Source of the DNA: Sphingomonas sp. PP-CC-1A-547
GTDB lineage: Bacteria > Pseudomonadota > Alphaproteobacteria > Sphingomonadales > Sphingomonadaceae
NCBI RefSeq assembly: GCF_003610375.1
Contig: NZ_RAPZ01000010.1
Location: 34,062-98,061 of the forward strand
DNA: 64,000 bases
Direction of reading: 5' to 3'
Every line of letters begins with the position of its first letter. Position 1 is the stretch's first letter. Shown piece after piece: positions 25,330-34,184 of the stretch. The position numbers and the translations under genes were made by a program. The notes beneath the pieces were generated by a model. The model was not told the DNA's origin. It saw only the letters and a program-made list of their open reading frames with translations, and made no database searches.

Positions 25330-26466
25330 CTAGGTTAGCGCACCCGGACGGTTCAGGGCGTCTTCGTACAGCGCGCGATAGCGAGCGATCATAACCTCTT
25401 CGTCGAATTCCGCGCGTGCCTTGGCCTGGTTCGCGGCACCGACCGAGGCGCGCAAGGCGGGATCGGCGACCAGCGCCTGCAACGCATCGCGCAACCGAAC
25501 CTCGTTGGCGATCTCGGTCACGAAAGGCAGATTCTCGGGCGCGACCATCCGCGTGATGTCGCCGACCGGATAGCTTGCGATCGGCAAGCCGGCCGCCATC
25601 GCCTCGACCACCGAGATCGGAAACTGCTCGCTCCGCGACGACACCGCGAGCATGTCGAAATGGCCGATATAGCGGTAGGGGCGATCCAAGAATCCTGGCA
25701 GGACCAACTTGTCCGCCATCCCCATCGCCGCGGCGGCCTGGATAATGTTCGCGCGCTCCGGCCCTTCGCCGACGATCACGAGGCGTATGCGACCCGAAAC
25801 GCCGCCGACCGCGCGAACGAGCGCGGTAAGGTCCTTCACCTCGCGCAAGCCGGCAAGCGCGCCGATCACGACCTCCTTGGCGTTGGGCGTAAACCCTGGG
25901 ATCGCCTTGGGTTCTGGCTTCTGTGCGTAATAGGCGGTGCCGATTCCGTTGACGATCCGGTGCACGCGCTCGCGCGGCTGCTTCCAGGTCTTCAGCGCGA
26001 TCCCCTCCAACACCTCGGAGGGTACCGCCAACGCATGCGCAGCGCCCAGCGCGAGCCGCCGATAGATGTTGCGCTCGATCTTGAGCCCGTTCGCCTCGTC
26101 GGCGTTGAACCCATCCTCGTGATGCACCAGCGGCGGCGAACCCTTGGCGAACGCTCGCCGCGCCATCGCCCCGTCGATCGCACCCCAATTATAGCTCAGC
26201 ACCAGGTCGAACCGCCGCATATACTGCGCGATCGCCTCGTAGCGCTTCACTGAAGGCTTGCCCGTCAGCGGCGGCGGGTTCTGCGCGATCTCGTAGCGCA
26301 CCCCCTTCGCGATCGAGTCCCGCGCGCTCAGCGCATCGGGCACGCCCGATACGATGGTGTGTTTCGCGCGATCACCGAACGTATTCATCAGCCGAACCGC
26401 GCGCGCCTCCTTCCCTCCCAGGTCGAACGAGGAGTGGAGGTGGAGGATGTTGACGGGAGCGGCCAT
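25330..26466 (-). CDS. Glycosyltransferase family 4 protein
   Basis: A 378-residue GT-B glycosyltransferase. The N-terminal domain opens NILHLHSSFDLGGKEARAV with the acceptor-side Gly-Gly-x-Glu pattern. The C-terminal GT4 domain has VVIGALAGLREVKDL, LVIVGEGPERANI, VLPGFLDRPYRYIGHFDML and the donor-site block SRSEQFPISVVEAMAAGLPIA with the E-x7-E motif. It probably builds a cell-surface glycan; donor and acceptor are unknown. I start it at ATG 26466; an upstream ATG at about 26523 is possible. Confidence 0.88.
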   Translation of the reverse strand: MAAPVNILHLHSSFDLGGKEARAVRLMNTFGDRAKHTIVSGVPDALSARDSIAKGVRYEIAQNPPPLTGKPSVKRYEAIAQYMRRFDLVLSYNWGAIDGAMARRAFAKGSPPLVHHEDGFNADEANGLKIERNIYRRLALGAAHALAVPSEVLEGIALKTWKQPRERVHRIVNGIGTAYYAQKPEPKAIPGFTPNAKEVVIGALAGLREVKDLTALVRAVGGVSGRIRLVIVGEGPERANIIQAAAAMGMADKLVLPGFLDRPYRYIGHFDMLAVSSRSEQFPISVVEAMAAGLPIASYPVGDITRMVAPENLPFVTEIANEVRLRDALQALVADPALRASVGAANQAKARAEFDEEVMIARYRALYEDALNRPGALT

Positions 26467-26698
26467 GGCCGACGCGATGCCGATTTTCGCGAGCGCTTTC
26501 AAGGGCGCGTGCGGACTTACCATGCGCCAGCGCTGGCAACACAATCGGCATCGGTACAGTATTGCCGTCGAATCGGACCATTCATCCAAGTCTTTGCATC
26601 GATAGCTAAGCGAAACGGACAATGTTCGCGTTGAGCCTTATGCGACCTAGCCCGTAAAACAGCTGGACCGGAATACCGGCAATAAAAGGATGACCGTC

Positions 26699-27055
26699 AT
26701 GGCTGCCTATGATTTCGACCCAAAACAGATCCAGAGTGCTCTCGATGCCGCTGCGCAACACGCGAAGTCGGCCAATATTGCTTCGGTTAGTGCGGAGACC
26801 GACGTTTCCAATGGCGGCGCCTTGGTACTGGCCGGCGGGTGTATCAGCGTCACGGTCAACAACGGACAGGTCTGCGTCAATCTGCCACTAGGGTTCGGCT
26901 CGATCTGCCTGCCCATTCCGTCGATCTTCCCCAGCGGAACCGCAGCGCAGGCTTGCCTCGACATCTGCACGACATGGGGCATCCCTACCGGCGTGAAGGT
27001 CACGATCTCGGTCGCCGGCCATGTCGTCGTTTCGAAGTCGTTCGGCCGCTGCTGA
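26699..27055 (+). CDS. Unknown small Cys-containing protein (118 aa)
   Basis: The start at ATG 26699 has AAAAGGA with 8-nt spacing; an ATG at 26690 overlaps that ribosome site and is rejected. The sequence opens MAAYDFDPKQIQSALDAAA, then becomes a hydrophobic, Val/Gly/Cys-rich region (LVLAGGCISVTVNNGQVCVN, GFGSICLPIPSIFPSG, ACLDICTTWGIP) and ends SKSFGRC. Six cysteines sit in the C-terminal 75 residues. There is no N-terminal signal peptide. I do not recognise a family. It is alone between a divergent glycosyltransferase and a convergent GH130 gene. Confidence 0.75.
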   Translation: MAAYDFDPKQIQSALDAAAQHAKSANIASVSAETDVSNGGALVLAGGCISVTVNNGQVCVNLPLGFGSICLPIPSIFPSGTAAQACLDICTTWGIPTGVKVTISVAGHVVVSKSFGRC

Positions 27056-27064
27056 TCCGACTTT

Positions 27065-27101
27065 CCAGGAAGGAGGCCGCGCGCCGCGTCCTCCCTCCTG
27101 G
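27065..27101. terminator. Stem-loop between convergent genes
   Basis: CCAGG-AA-GGAGG and CCTCC-CT-CCTGG form a 12-position stem with a mismatched middle and a GC-rich loop, placed just after the stop of the 118-residue gene and before the end of the GH130 gene. No T tract follows in either direction, so it is a candidate bidirectional transcript end. Confidence 0.5.
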
Positions 27102-27108
27102 CTAGCGC

Positions 27109-28218
27109 TCAACCGGCGAACACGGCCTTCGCGATATGCGTGATCCGGCATGCGAGGTCGGCCTCGCCACTAGCGACCACATAGAAATCGCCCGCGTCGG
27201 CGATGCCCGTCGTGAAGACGACGTTGTCGAGGTACATGCTGTCCTTCAACGGCTCGGTCAGCGCCGGGTTCGGTTCCAGCAATGCGGTGTGCTCGGTCGC
27301 CACCGTGATCGAGGGATCGTCCTTGTCCAGGATCGACCAGTACGTCCGGTAAATCCCGACCACGCCCGATGGCTCCACCCCGTGCCACAGCGTCAGCCAC
27401 CCGCGATCGGTCAGGATCGGGGGCGCGCCGCCGCCCATCCGCGCGGTCGCGACGGTGGCCGCATGCGGCCGGATGCCGGGCTTGTCGTGCGGTTTCCAGT
27501 GCAGTGCATCGGGTGAGCGCGACAGGTTGATCGACGGCCCGCTGCGCCATTCGCTGCCCGGCGGGTATGCGAAATACAGATCGCCGAGCGGGCGAGTTTG
27601 CGCCCAATACTGCCCCTCGATCAGCCCTTCGAAGATCAGCATGTCCTTGTTCTGGTGATCGAGCACGATCCCTTCGAGCTGCCAGTCGAGCGCGTTGGCG
27701 GACGAATACAACGTCGTCGAATGCCGCTCCGGGCTGACCGAGCAGGTGGTCATCAGATAGCGGTCGCCGACCTTCGAGATCCGCGCATCCTCGACGCCGT
27801 AGCATTGGTACGACGTCCGCGGCGCGATCGCCTTGTCGTAATGGACCGCCACCACCGAGCGGCCCTCGGCGTCGATCTCGACCGGTAGCAGCCATGATAG
27901 CGAGGTCAGCGCCATCACCTTCCACCCGCCGCCGGGGATCAGGAATTTGCGCGGATCCTTGGTATCCACCATCGTCAGCGGCCAAGCGTCGAGCACATAC
28001 GCGCCGTCTTCCCAGCGGATCGCATGGACGTTGCCATCCCTGATCGGCTTCTTCAGCGCTTCGGCGACCCGCACCATCAGCAGCAGATTGCCGTTCGCCA
28101 GCCGCGTCATCCCGGGATTGAACGCGCCGAGCACATAGGTCTCCGCGCCGACCTTCCCCGCCAGCGGCGAACGCGACAGGTCGATGTCGGCGGGGGTGAA
28201 GACGAGCTGATCGAACAT
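27109..28218 (-). CDS. Glycoside hydrolase family 130 protein
   Basis: A 369-residue five-bladed beta-propeller protein of the GH130 type. It shows YVLGAFNPGMTRLANGNLLLMVRV, the substrate loop YQCYGVEDARISKVGDRYLMT (with the VEDARI signature and catalytic Asp) and PPILTDRGWLTLWHGVE. GH130 members phosphorolyse or hydrolyse beta-1,2 or beta-1,4 mannosides. No mannan-utilisation genes surround it, so its carbon source is unclear. A family D palindrome lies just upstream of its start. Confidence 0.88.
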   Translation of the reverse strand: MFDQLVFTPADIDLSRSPLAGKVGAETYVLGAFNPGMTRLANGNLLLMVRVAEALKKPIRDGNVHAIRWEDGAYVLDAWPLTMVDTKDPRKFLIPGGGWKVMALTSLSWLLPVEIDAEGRSVVAVHYDKAIAPRTSYQCYGVEDARISKVGDRYLMTTCSVSPERHSTTLYSSANALDWQLEGIVLDHQNKDMLIFEGLIEGQYWAQTRPLGDLYFAYPPGSEWRSGPSINLSRSPDALHWKPHDKPGIRPHAATVATARMGGGAPPILTDRGWLTLWHGVEPSGVVGIYRTYWSILDKDDPSITVATEHTALLEPNPALTEPLKDSMYLDNVVFTTGIADAGDFYVVASGEADLACRITHIAKAVFAG

Positions 28219-28243
28219 GCTATTCTCCTTGGTGAGTATGCCG

Positions 28244-28322
28244 TGTTCCCCCGCGAAAGCGGGGGCCCAGGGTCACGAATGCCGCCCTATGGTATCCTGG
28301 GTTCCCGCCTTCGCGGGAGAAC
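28244..28322. repeat. Palindromic repeat, family D, extended form (79 bp)
   Basis: TGTTCCCCCGCGAAAGCGGG...GCCTTCGCGGGAGAAC encloses a longer centre (CCCAGGGTCACGAATGCC...TCCTGGG) that itself contains an inverted CCCAGG/CCTGGG pair. The ends match the 55-bp copies at 23693, 49636 and 51519. It lies between the GH130 start and the SDR gene stop. Confidence 0.85.
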
Positions 28323-28334
28323 TAGGAGGAAAGA

Positions 28335-29093
28335 TCATTCCCCCTCAAGCGCCCGCGGAACGATCACGATCTGCTGGATTACCGATCGCGTCGGCTGGGT
28401 AAGCAGGAACTCGACCCCCGCCGCGATGTCCTCGCCGCGCAGCATCTGCTCCGCCTCGATCATCTGGCGCTGCTTGTCGTCGGGCACGTCCGGATACTGC
28501 ATGTCCGACCCGACCTTGCCCGGCTCGACCAGCGAAACCCGGATCCCCTTCGGACCCAGTTCCCGCCGCAACGCCTCCGAAAAACCCGCGATCCCCGACT
28601 TGATACCGGCATACACGGTCGAGCTCGGCCCGAGGATGTGCGCGCTTAAAGAGCCGATGATGACCATGTCACCGATCGGCGTCATCCGGTGCGCAGCGTG
28701 ATGCGCACTGAGCAGGTAAGCCGTGAAATCGACCGCGATCGCGTAGCGAAGCTCGTCCTCACTCATCTGCGTAAGGCCACCGGCCGCTACCGCGGCGTTG
28801 ATGACAGTGATGTCGAACCCGCCGAGATACGCCTCGCCCGCATCGAAGAACGCGCGGACCTTGTCGGGATCGGCGAGTTCGGTGATCATCCCGTCGCCCT
28901 CGCCGACCTGGCGGATGTGCGCGAGCGCGTCCTGCAGATAGCGCTCGTCGCGCCCACAGATGTAGACCTTGGCACCGTTCGCCGCGAGCATCACCGCGAT
29001 CGCCCGGCCGATCCCGGTCGTACCCCCAGTGATGATCGCGCGGCGACCTTCGAGAGGGCGGGCGGTCGTGTGGAGGTCGGCGCGTTCGGTCAT
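28335..29093 (-). CDS. Short-chain dehydrogenase/reductase
   Basis: A 252-residue classical SDR. The cofactor motif is TGGTTGIGRAI, NAAVAAG corresponds to the NAG motif, and the catalytic Ser-Tyr-Lys is IGSLSAH plus YAGIK. The Arg in CGRDERYL after the second strand favours NADPH. Substrate cannot be inferred. The start is ATG 29093 (MTERADLHTTARP); ten further in-frame codons upstream are possible. It ends 12 bp from the family D palindrome. Confidence 0.9.
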   Translation of the reverse strand: MTERADLHTTARPLEGRRAIITGGTTGIGRAIAVMLAANGAKVYICGRDERYLQDALAHIRQVGEGDGMITELADPDKVRAFFDAGEAYLGGFDITVINAAVAAGGLTQMSEDELRYAIAVDFTAYLLSAHHAAHRMTPIGDMVIIGSLSAHILGPSSTVYAGIKSGIAGFSEALRRELGPKGIRVSLVEPGKVGSDMQYPDVPDDKQRQMIEAEQMLRGEDIAAGVEFLLTQPTRSVIQQIVIVPRALEGE

Positions 29094-29152
29094 CGAGTTT
29101 CCCGGCTTGTCAGTACAGTCCACGCCTAACGCGCAGCCCTAGCCGGATGTCC

Positions 29153-30034
29153 CTAGGCACGGATCGCCACCCCCTCAAGCGCGTGCGCCAGCAACCGGTC
29201 GATCGGATCCTGCAACATCGTTTCGCTCAGCGTCGGCGCATGGCCGACACCCGGCACCGTCACCAGTTCGGCCTGATCGAGCGATGCAGCCATCCGCTCG
29301 GCCGTCGCCGCCGACAGCAGGTCCGATCGTCCGCCGCGCACGATCAACGTCGGCACCTCACGCAGCGAGCCGAGCGCCTGCCACATGTCCGGCCCCGCCT
29401 CGTTCCCGGGCACGCGGAACGGCTCGGCGATCTTCAGATCATAGTCGAGCACGATGCGCCCCGAACTGTTGAGCCGGTACAGCCGCTTGGCCATCGCCAG
29501 CCAGTCCTCGATCTGCCAGTCGGGATAGACGTCGGCGTTGTTCTCGGAAACGCAGCGGGCTGCATGCATCCAGGTTGGGAACACGCTCGCCTTGCCGACA
29601 TAGCCGCGGATTCGCGACAGCCCCTGCGCGTCGATCTCCGGCCCCACGTCGTTGAGCAACGCTGCCATCATCCGGCCGCGTGCAGGGCCCGCCATCAGCA
29701 TCGTCACGATGCCGCCTAGCGACGTGCCGAACGCGATATACCGATCGATACCCTGATCGGTCAGCAATGCCTCGACGTCCTGCACGTACGTCAGCGGGAC
29801 GTACGACATCGGGTCCTTCGCATACGCGCTCTCGCCGCGCCCACGAAAGTCCACCGCGATCAGCCGCCAGCGCCCCGCCAGCCGCGCTGCCAGCGCATCG
29901 AAATCGCGTGCATTACGCGTCAGCCCCGCCATGCAAATGATCGGTGGCTGGCCTTCCGCGCCGCCCGGATAGTCCCTCGCGTGCAGTCTCAGCCCGTCGT
30001 TGGACCACCAATAGAGGTTTTCGTAAGCGGCCAT
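29153..30034 (-). CDS. Alpha/beta hydrolase
   Basis: A 293-residue alpha/beta-fold hydrolase starting MAAYENLYWWSNDGLRLHARDY, with GAAGGA ahead of the ATG. The oxyanion region is PPIICMAGLTRN, the nucleophile elbow GTSLGGIV, Asp lies in VRGGRSDLL and His in VPGVGHAPTLSE. The family covers many esterases and C-C hydrolases; the substrate is unknown. Its start is 37 bp from the divergent selO start, so the two share a short promoter region. Confidence 0.9.
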   Translation of the reverse strand: MAAYENLYWWSNDGLRLHARDYPGGAEGQPPIICMAGLTRNARDFDALAARLAGRWRLIAVDFRGRGESAYAKDPMSYVPLTYVQDVEALLTDQGIDRYIAFGTSLGGIVTMLMAGPARGRMMAALLNDVGPEIDAQGLSRIRGYVGKASVFPTWMHAARCVSENNADVYPDWQIEDWLAMAKRLYRLNSSGRIVLDYDLKIAEPFRVPGNEAGPDMWQALGSLREVPTLIVRGGRSDLLSAATAERMAASLDQAELVTVPGVGHAPTLSETMLQDPIDRLLAHALEGVAIRA

Positions 30035-30071
30035 GGTTGCGTCCTTCGGGTAGCGGCCACCATATCGCCGC

Positions 30072-31433
30072 ATGCCTATCTCCCCGCAAGCCTATCGCCC
30101 CGAAGCAAAGCTCCTCGACCTCGGCGACGGCTTTTTCGATCCTGTCGCGCCTGCGGACTTCCCCGAGACGCGAACCCGCTTCCGCAACGATCGCGCCGCC
30201 GCGCAAATCGGTGTCGACGCGCTCACCGACGACGAATGGACTCGCCATTTCGGCCGGTTCGAGCCGCTCCCCGGCACACTCCCCCAGCCGTTCGCGCTCC
30301 GCTACCACGGCCATCAGTTCCGCAACTACAACCCCGATCTCGGCGACGGCCGCGGCTTCACCTTCGCGCAGATGCGGGATGACCGAGGCCGGTTGATGGA
30401 CCTAGGTACCAAGGGATCCGGCCAGACGCCGTGGAGCCGCGCGGGTGACGGCCGCCTCACCCTCAAGGGCGGTGTCCGCGAGATTCTCGCGACCGAGATG
30501 CTCGACGCACTCAACGTCCCCACTTCGCGCACGCTGTCGCTAATCGAGACCGGCGAAGAACTTCAACGCGGCGATGAGCCTAGCCCGACGCGCTCGGCGG
30601 TCCTCGTCCGCCTCAACCACAGCCACGTCCGCATCGGCAGCTTCCAGCGCCTCGCCTACCACCGCGACGAAGCAGCTTTACGCAAGCTCGTCGGCTACAC
30701 GCTGCGCAACCTCTACGACGAGGACAGCGAAGACCCGGTCCGCCTGCTCGACCTCGTCGTCGGCCGCACCGCGCGTCTCGCCGCACGCTACATGGCGGCG
30801 GGCTTCGTCCACGGCGTGCTAAATTCGGACAATATCAACGTCACCGGGGAGAGCTTCGACTACGGCCCGTGGCGGTTCGCCCCGACCTGGGACCCGGCCT
30901 TCACCGCCGCCTATTTCGACCACCAGGGGCTCTACGCGTTCGGTCGCCAGCCCGAGGCGATCCACTGGGACGTGATGCAACTCGCCGTCGCGCTCCGCCA
31001 GATCGCCGAGAGCGATCCGCTGGTGGCGGCGCTCGACCAGTTCGGTCCGCGCTACCAGCCCGAAGTCACGCAGGCGATCCTCTGGCGCCTCGGCGTCCGC
31101 CCGCGCGATCCGGACATCGACCGCGACCTCGTCCAGGCGACCGAACGCGCGCTCCGTACCTCCGGCGTCGGGATCGACCGGTTCTTCTTCGACGCGTTCG
31201 GTGGGGATCTGCCCGACACCTACGGCGAACCCTGGACCGAAGTCCGCGCGGCACTCGCGTCCTACGAACCCCGGAAAGATCGCTCGCACCCCTATTGGTC
31301 GGGCGACCCATGCAGCATGCTCATCGACGAGGTCGAAGCGATTTGGGCCCCGATCGCCGAGCACGACGACTGGGCCGCACTGAACGCCAAGGTCGCCGCC
31401 ATACGCGAAATGGGCGAAGCACTGGCCGAGTAA
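30072..31433 (+). CDS. selO: Protein adenylyltransferase SelO (YdiU)
   Basis: A 453-residue SelO/YdiU pseudokinase-fold protein. It opens YRPEAKLLDLGDGFFDPV and contains the family blocks LRYHGHQFRNYNPDLGDGRG, DLGTKGSGQTPWSR, GGVREILATEMLDALN, FVHGVLNSDNINVTGESFDYGP and AYFDHQGLYAFGRQPEA. SelO transfers AMP from ATP to Ser, Thr or Tyr of redox-linked proteins. Its C terminus lacks the Sec or Cys end, as is usual in bacteria. The TAA is followed within 2 bp by a palindromic repeat. Confidence 0.94.
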   Translation: MPISPQAYRPEAKLLDLGDGFFDPVAPADFPETRTRFRNDRAAAQIGVDALTDDEWTRHFGRFEPLPGTLPQPFALRYHGHQFRNYNPDLGDGRGFTFAQMRDDRGRLMDLGTKGSGQTPWSRAGDGRLTLKGGVREILATEMLDALNVPTSRTLSLIETGEELQRGDEPSPTRSAVLVRLNHSHVRIGSFQRLAYHRDEAALRKLVGYTLRNLYDEDSEDPVRLLDLVVGRTARLAARYMAAGFVHGVLNSDNINVTGESFDYGPWRFAPTWDPAFTAAYFDHQGLYAFGRQPEAIHWDVMQLAVALRQIAESDPLVAALDQFGPRYQPEVTQAILWRLGVRPRDPDIDRDLVQATERALRTSGVGIDRFFFDAFGGDLPDTYGEPWTEVRAALASYEPRKDRSHPYWSGDPCSMLIDEVEAIWAPIAEHDDWAALNAKVAAIREMGEALAE

Positions 31434-31434
31434 T

Positions 31435-31545
31435 CTCCCCCCTCCCTGGAAGGGAGGGGTCGGGGGTGGGTCGGTCGGCCTGAGCCGCGAGCGTCTGAAC
31501 CCATGGAACCCCACCCACCCCCAGCCCCTCCCTTTCAGGGAGGGG
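31435..31545. repeat. Palindromic repeat, family C
   Basis: CTCCCCCCTCCCTGGAAGGG...CCTTTCAGGGAGGGGA: inverted arms with small mismatches enclose CGGGGGTGGGTCGG and its partner ACCCACCCCCAG, with a central CCGCGAGCGTCTG. A relative with the same GCGAGCGT core lies at 61027-61134. The element begins right after the selO stop codon. Confidence 0.85.
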
Positions 31546-31601
31546 AGCAAAACGGCGCCACCCAGTGGAAACTCGCCGCAAATCAAGGCAAGAGCGGCAC
31601 C

Positions 31602-33014
31602 ATGTCCGACGAGATCATCTCCTACGAGCCAGCCACCGGTGCGGTCCTCTGGCGCCACCCGATCGGCGACGTCGACGCCGAAGTCGCCTGCGCGCGTGCC
31701 GGCTGGTCGAGTTGGGCGTCGAAACCGCTCGCCTTCCGGATCGAGACGATGCGGCGCTTCGCCAACATCGTCCGCCAGCGCAACGACGCGTTCACCGACC
31801 TGATCGCACGCGAGACCGGCAAGCCGATCTGGGAAGCGCGCGGCGAGGTCGAGACGGTCATCGCCAAGGTCGACATCTCGGTCAGCGCCTATGCCGATCG
31901 CACCGCACAGCGCCGTCTCGAAGCGACGATGGGATCGCGGATCGCCGTCCGCCACAAGCCGCACGGCGTGCTGGCCGTGCTCGGGCCGTACAACTTCCCG
32001 GCGCACCTGCCCAACGGCCACATTGTCCCCGCGCTGATTGCCGGCAACGCGGTGGTCTTCAAGCCATCCGAAAAGACCCCCGCCGTCGGCGCGTTCCTCG
32101 TCGAATGCTTCCGCGCCGCCGGCGTACCGCCCGAGTGCATTCGCCTCGTCATTGGTGGCCCCAACGAAGGCAAGGCACTCGCCGCGCATCCTGACATCGA
32201 CGGGCTGCTGTTCACCGGCTCGGCGCGCACCGGCCTCGCGCTTAACCGCGCGTTCGCCGACAAGCCTGAGAAGATCCTCGCGCTGGAGATGGGCGGCAAC
32301 AATCCGATCGTCGTCTGGGACGCGCCCGACCTGCACACCGCGGCCGTGCTCATCATCCAGTCCGCCTTCACCACTGCCGGCCAGCGCTGCACCGCGGCCC
32401 GCCGGCTGATCATCGACACGAAGCTGTACGACCCGCTGGTCGCCACGCTCGACAAGATGGTCGGACGGATCATCGTCGGCGAGCCGCACGCCAACCCCGC
32501 TCCGTTCATGGGCCCTGTGATCGACAACGAAGCCGCCGAGCAGCTGACCGAAAGCTTCCTCGAACTGCTCACACGCGGCGGCCGCCCGATCCGTCACCTC
32601 GAACGCCCGGTCGCGGACCTGCCGTTCCTGAAACCCGCGCTGATCGACGTCACCGACATTGCCGACCGCCCCGATATCGAGCTGTTCGGCCCGATCCTCC
32701 AGGTCGTTCGCGTCGACGATTTCGACGCCGCGATCGCTGAGGCGAACAACACGCGTTACGGCCTGTCCGCCTCGCTGATCAGCCAGACGCCCGCACTGTA
32801 CGACCGCTTCTGGGCGAACATCCGCGCCGGCATCGTCAACTGGAACAAGCCGACCAATGGAGCCTCGTCGGGCGCGCCGTTCGGCGGCATCGGCTGGTCG
32901 GGCAACCACCGCCCGAGCGCCTATTACGCAGCCGATTACTGCGCCTACCCGGTCGTCAGCAGCGAATCCGAAAGCGCCCGAGCGAGCATCGGCATCGGCT
33001 TGGCCGACGGCTAA
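31602..33014 (+). CDS. astD: AstD-like aldehyde dehydrogenase (succinylglutamate-semialdehyde type)
   Basis: A 470-residue NAD-dependent aldehyde dehydrogenase. The catalytic Cys lies in TTAGQRCTAARRL and Glu in LALEMGGNNPIVVWD; the Gly-Gly-Asn-Asn-Pro form is characteristic of AstD. VLAVLGPYNFPAHLPNGH and FTGSARTG are the cofactor segments. AstD oxidises N-succinylglutamate semialdehyde in arginine degradation. No other ast gene is in the window, so it may serve a different semialdehyde here. The start is ATG 31602; the upstream frame through the repeat is repeat-derived. Confidence 0.9.
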   Translation: MSDEIISYEPATGAVLWRHPIGDVDAEVACARAGWSSWASKPLAFRIETMRRFANIVRQRNDAFTDLIARETGKPIWEARGEVETVIAKVDISVSAYADRTAQRRLEATMGSRIAVRHKPHGVLAVLGPYNFPAHLPNGHIVPALIAGNAVVFKPSEKTPAVGAFLVECFRAAGVPPECIRLVIGGPNEGKALAAHPDIDGLLFTGSARTGLALNRAFADKPEKILALEMGGNNPIVVWDAPDLHTAAVLIIQSAFTTAGQRCTAARRLIIDTKLYDPLVATLDKMVGRIIVGEPHANPAPFMGPVIDNEAAEQLTESFLELLTRGGRPIRHLERPVADLPFLKPALIDVTDIADRPDIELFGPILQVVRVDDFDAAIAEANNTRYGLSASLISQTPALYDRFWANIRAGIVNWNKPTNGASSGAPFGGIGWSGNHRPSAYYAADYCAYPVVSSESESARASIGIGLADG

Positions 33015-33098
33015 CCGACCGCCACGGAAAGCAATCCTACCTCCCGCCAAAGCATCATTCGGTTGCAGCGCAGCGCCCATCCGCCCATCTCCGATCGC

Positions 33099-33890
33099 AT
33101 GGCAAGCCTCCTAGACCCCACCGCCCGCGGGCGCGTCATCCTCGTCGGGGCGGGCCCGGGCGATCCCGGGCTCCTCACCGTCCGCGCGGTCGAGGCGCTG
33201 AAGACCGCCGATGTCGTCGTGCATGACGGGCTGATCGACCCGCGCGTGCTCGATATCGCGCCACCCTCCGCCCAGCGCATCTCGGTCGCCAAGCAGCGCG
33301 CGCGCCACACGCTGCCGCAGGAGGCGATCAACGCGCTGATCATCGCGCACGTGAAGACCGGCGCGATCGTCATCCGCTTGAAGGGAGGCGACCCGTTCGT
33401 ATTCGGTCGCGGCGGCGAGGAAGTCGAGGCGGTCCGCGCCGCCGGCCTGCCCGTCGAGGTGATCCCCGGCGTCTCGGCCGCACTAGGCTGTGCCGCCGAA
33501 GCGATGCTGCCGCTGACCCACCGCGATCATTCGAGCGCAGTCAGCTTTGTCGCGGGCCAGTGCAAAGGCTTGACCGAACAGGACTGGGCCGGGCTCGCCG
33601 GGCAGGGTCGCACGCTGGTCATCTACATGGGCATCGCTACCGCAACCGAGATCGCCGACAAACTGATGGCCGACGGCGTCGCACCCGACATGCCCGTCGC
33701 GGTGCTCGAACGCGGTACGCTCAAAGGAAGCCGGGCGATCCGCACGCTACTCGCCGATCTCGGCGCCATGGTGGCGCGTGAGGCGGTGAAAAGCCCGGCG
33801 ATCATCGTCGTCGGAGAAGTCGTCGAACTGTCGGACGCCGAAGACAAACTCGCCCGCTGGGCCCGCGTAGCAGAGGACGCCGCCGCATGA
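33099..33890 (+). CDS. cobA: Uroporphyrinogen-III C-methyltransferase
   Basis: A 263-residue SUMT enzyme using SAM to methylate uroporphyrinogen III at C2 and C7, giving precorrin-2 for siroheme or cobalamin. Motifs are VGAGPGDPGLLTVRAVEAL, DVVVHDGLI, RLKGGDPFVFGRGGEE, VIPGVSAALG and LPLTHRD. It lacks the CysG N-terminal oxidase/ferrochelatase domain. It is the first gene of a coupled cluster ending with sulfite reductase and CysH, so its product feeds the siroheme of CysI. The start is ATG 33099; a 12-codon upstream extension is possible. Confidence 0.94.
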   Translation: MASLLDPTARGRVILVGAGPGDPGLLTVRAVEALKTADVVVHDGLIDPRVLDIAPPSAQRISVAKQRARHTLPQEAINALIIAHVKTGAIVIRLKGGDPFVFGRGGEEVEAVRAAGLPVEVIPGVSAALGCAAEAMLPLTHRDHSSAVSFVAGQCKGLTEQDWAGLAGQGRTLVIYMGIATATEIADKLMADGVAPDMPVAVLERGTLKGSRAIRTLLADLGAMVAREAVKSPAIIVVGEVVELSDAEDKLARWARVAEDAAA

Positions 33891-34183
33891 AGCTGTTGAC
33901 CGGAAACGACCTTCCCACCGGCGATGTCGTCTGGTGGACCGGCAATGGCTGGTCGCGCCATATCGAGGATGCAGCCGACGTCGGCGTCGCGGGCGAAGCG
34001 ATCCTCCAGGCTGAGGAAGGCGCGCGCCGCGTCAACGTGCCGTATCTGATCGAGGCGACGCAGACCGACGAAGGCCCCCGCCCCGCCCACATCAAGGACC
34101 GCATCCGCGCGCTTGGCCCGACGATGCGGCCCGACCTGACCCTCAAACCCGCCGACCCCAACGCCGGCAGCTGGGTAATCTGA
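33887..34183 (+). CDS. DUF2849 domain protein
   Basis: A 98-residue protein starting MKLLTGNDLPTGDVVWWTGNGWSRH, matching the short DUF2849 family that sits between cobA and cysI in alphaproteobacteria. It is soluble and without cysteines. The WWTGNGW and RRVNVPYLIEAT segments are the visible conserved features. Its ATG overlaps the cobA stop, and cysI begins one base after its own stop. The function is unknown; the fixed position between siroheme and sulfite reductase genes suggests an accessory role in sulfite reduction. Confidence 0.9.
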   Translation: MKLLTGNDLPTGDVVWWTGNGWSRHIEDAADVGVAGEAILQAEEGARRVNVPYLIEATQTDEGPRPAHIKDRIRALGPTMRPDLTLKPADPNAGSWVI

Positions 34184-34184
34184 T

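Noticed and set aside
30819..33080. A 753-codon open frame on the minus strand opposite selO and astD
   Set aside because: It spans two well-recognised genes and a palindromic repeat in antisense and has biased low-complexity composition.
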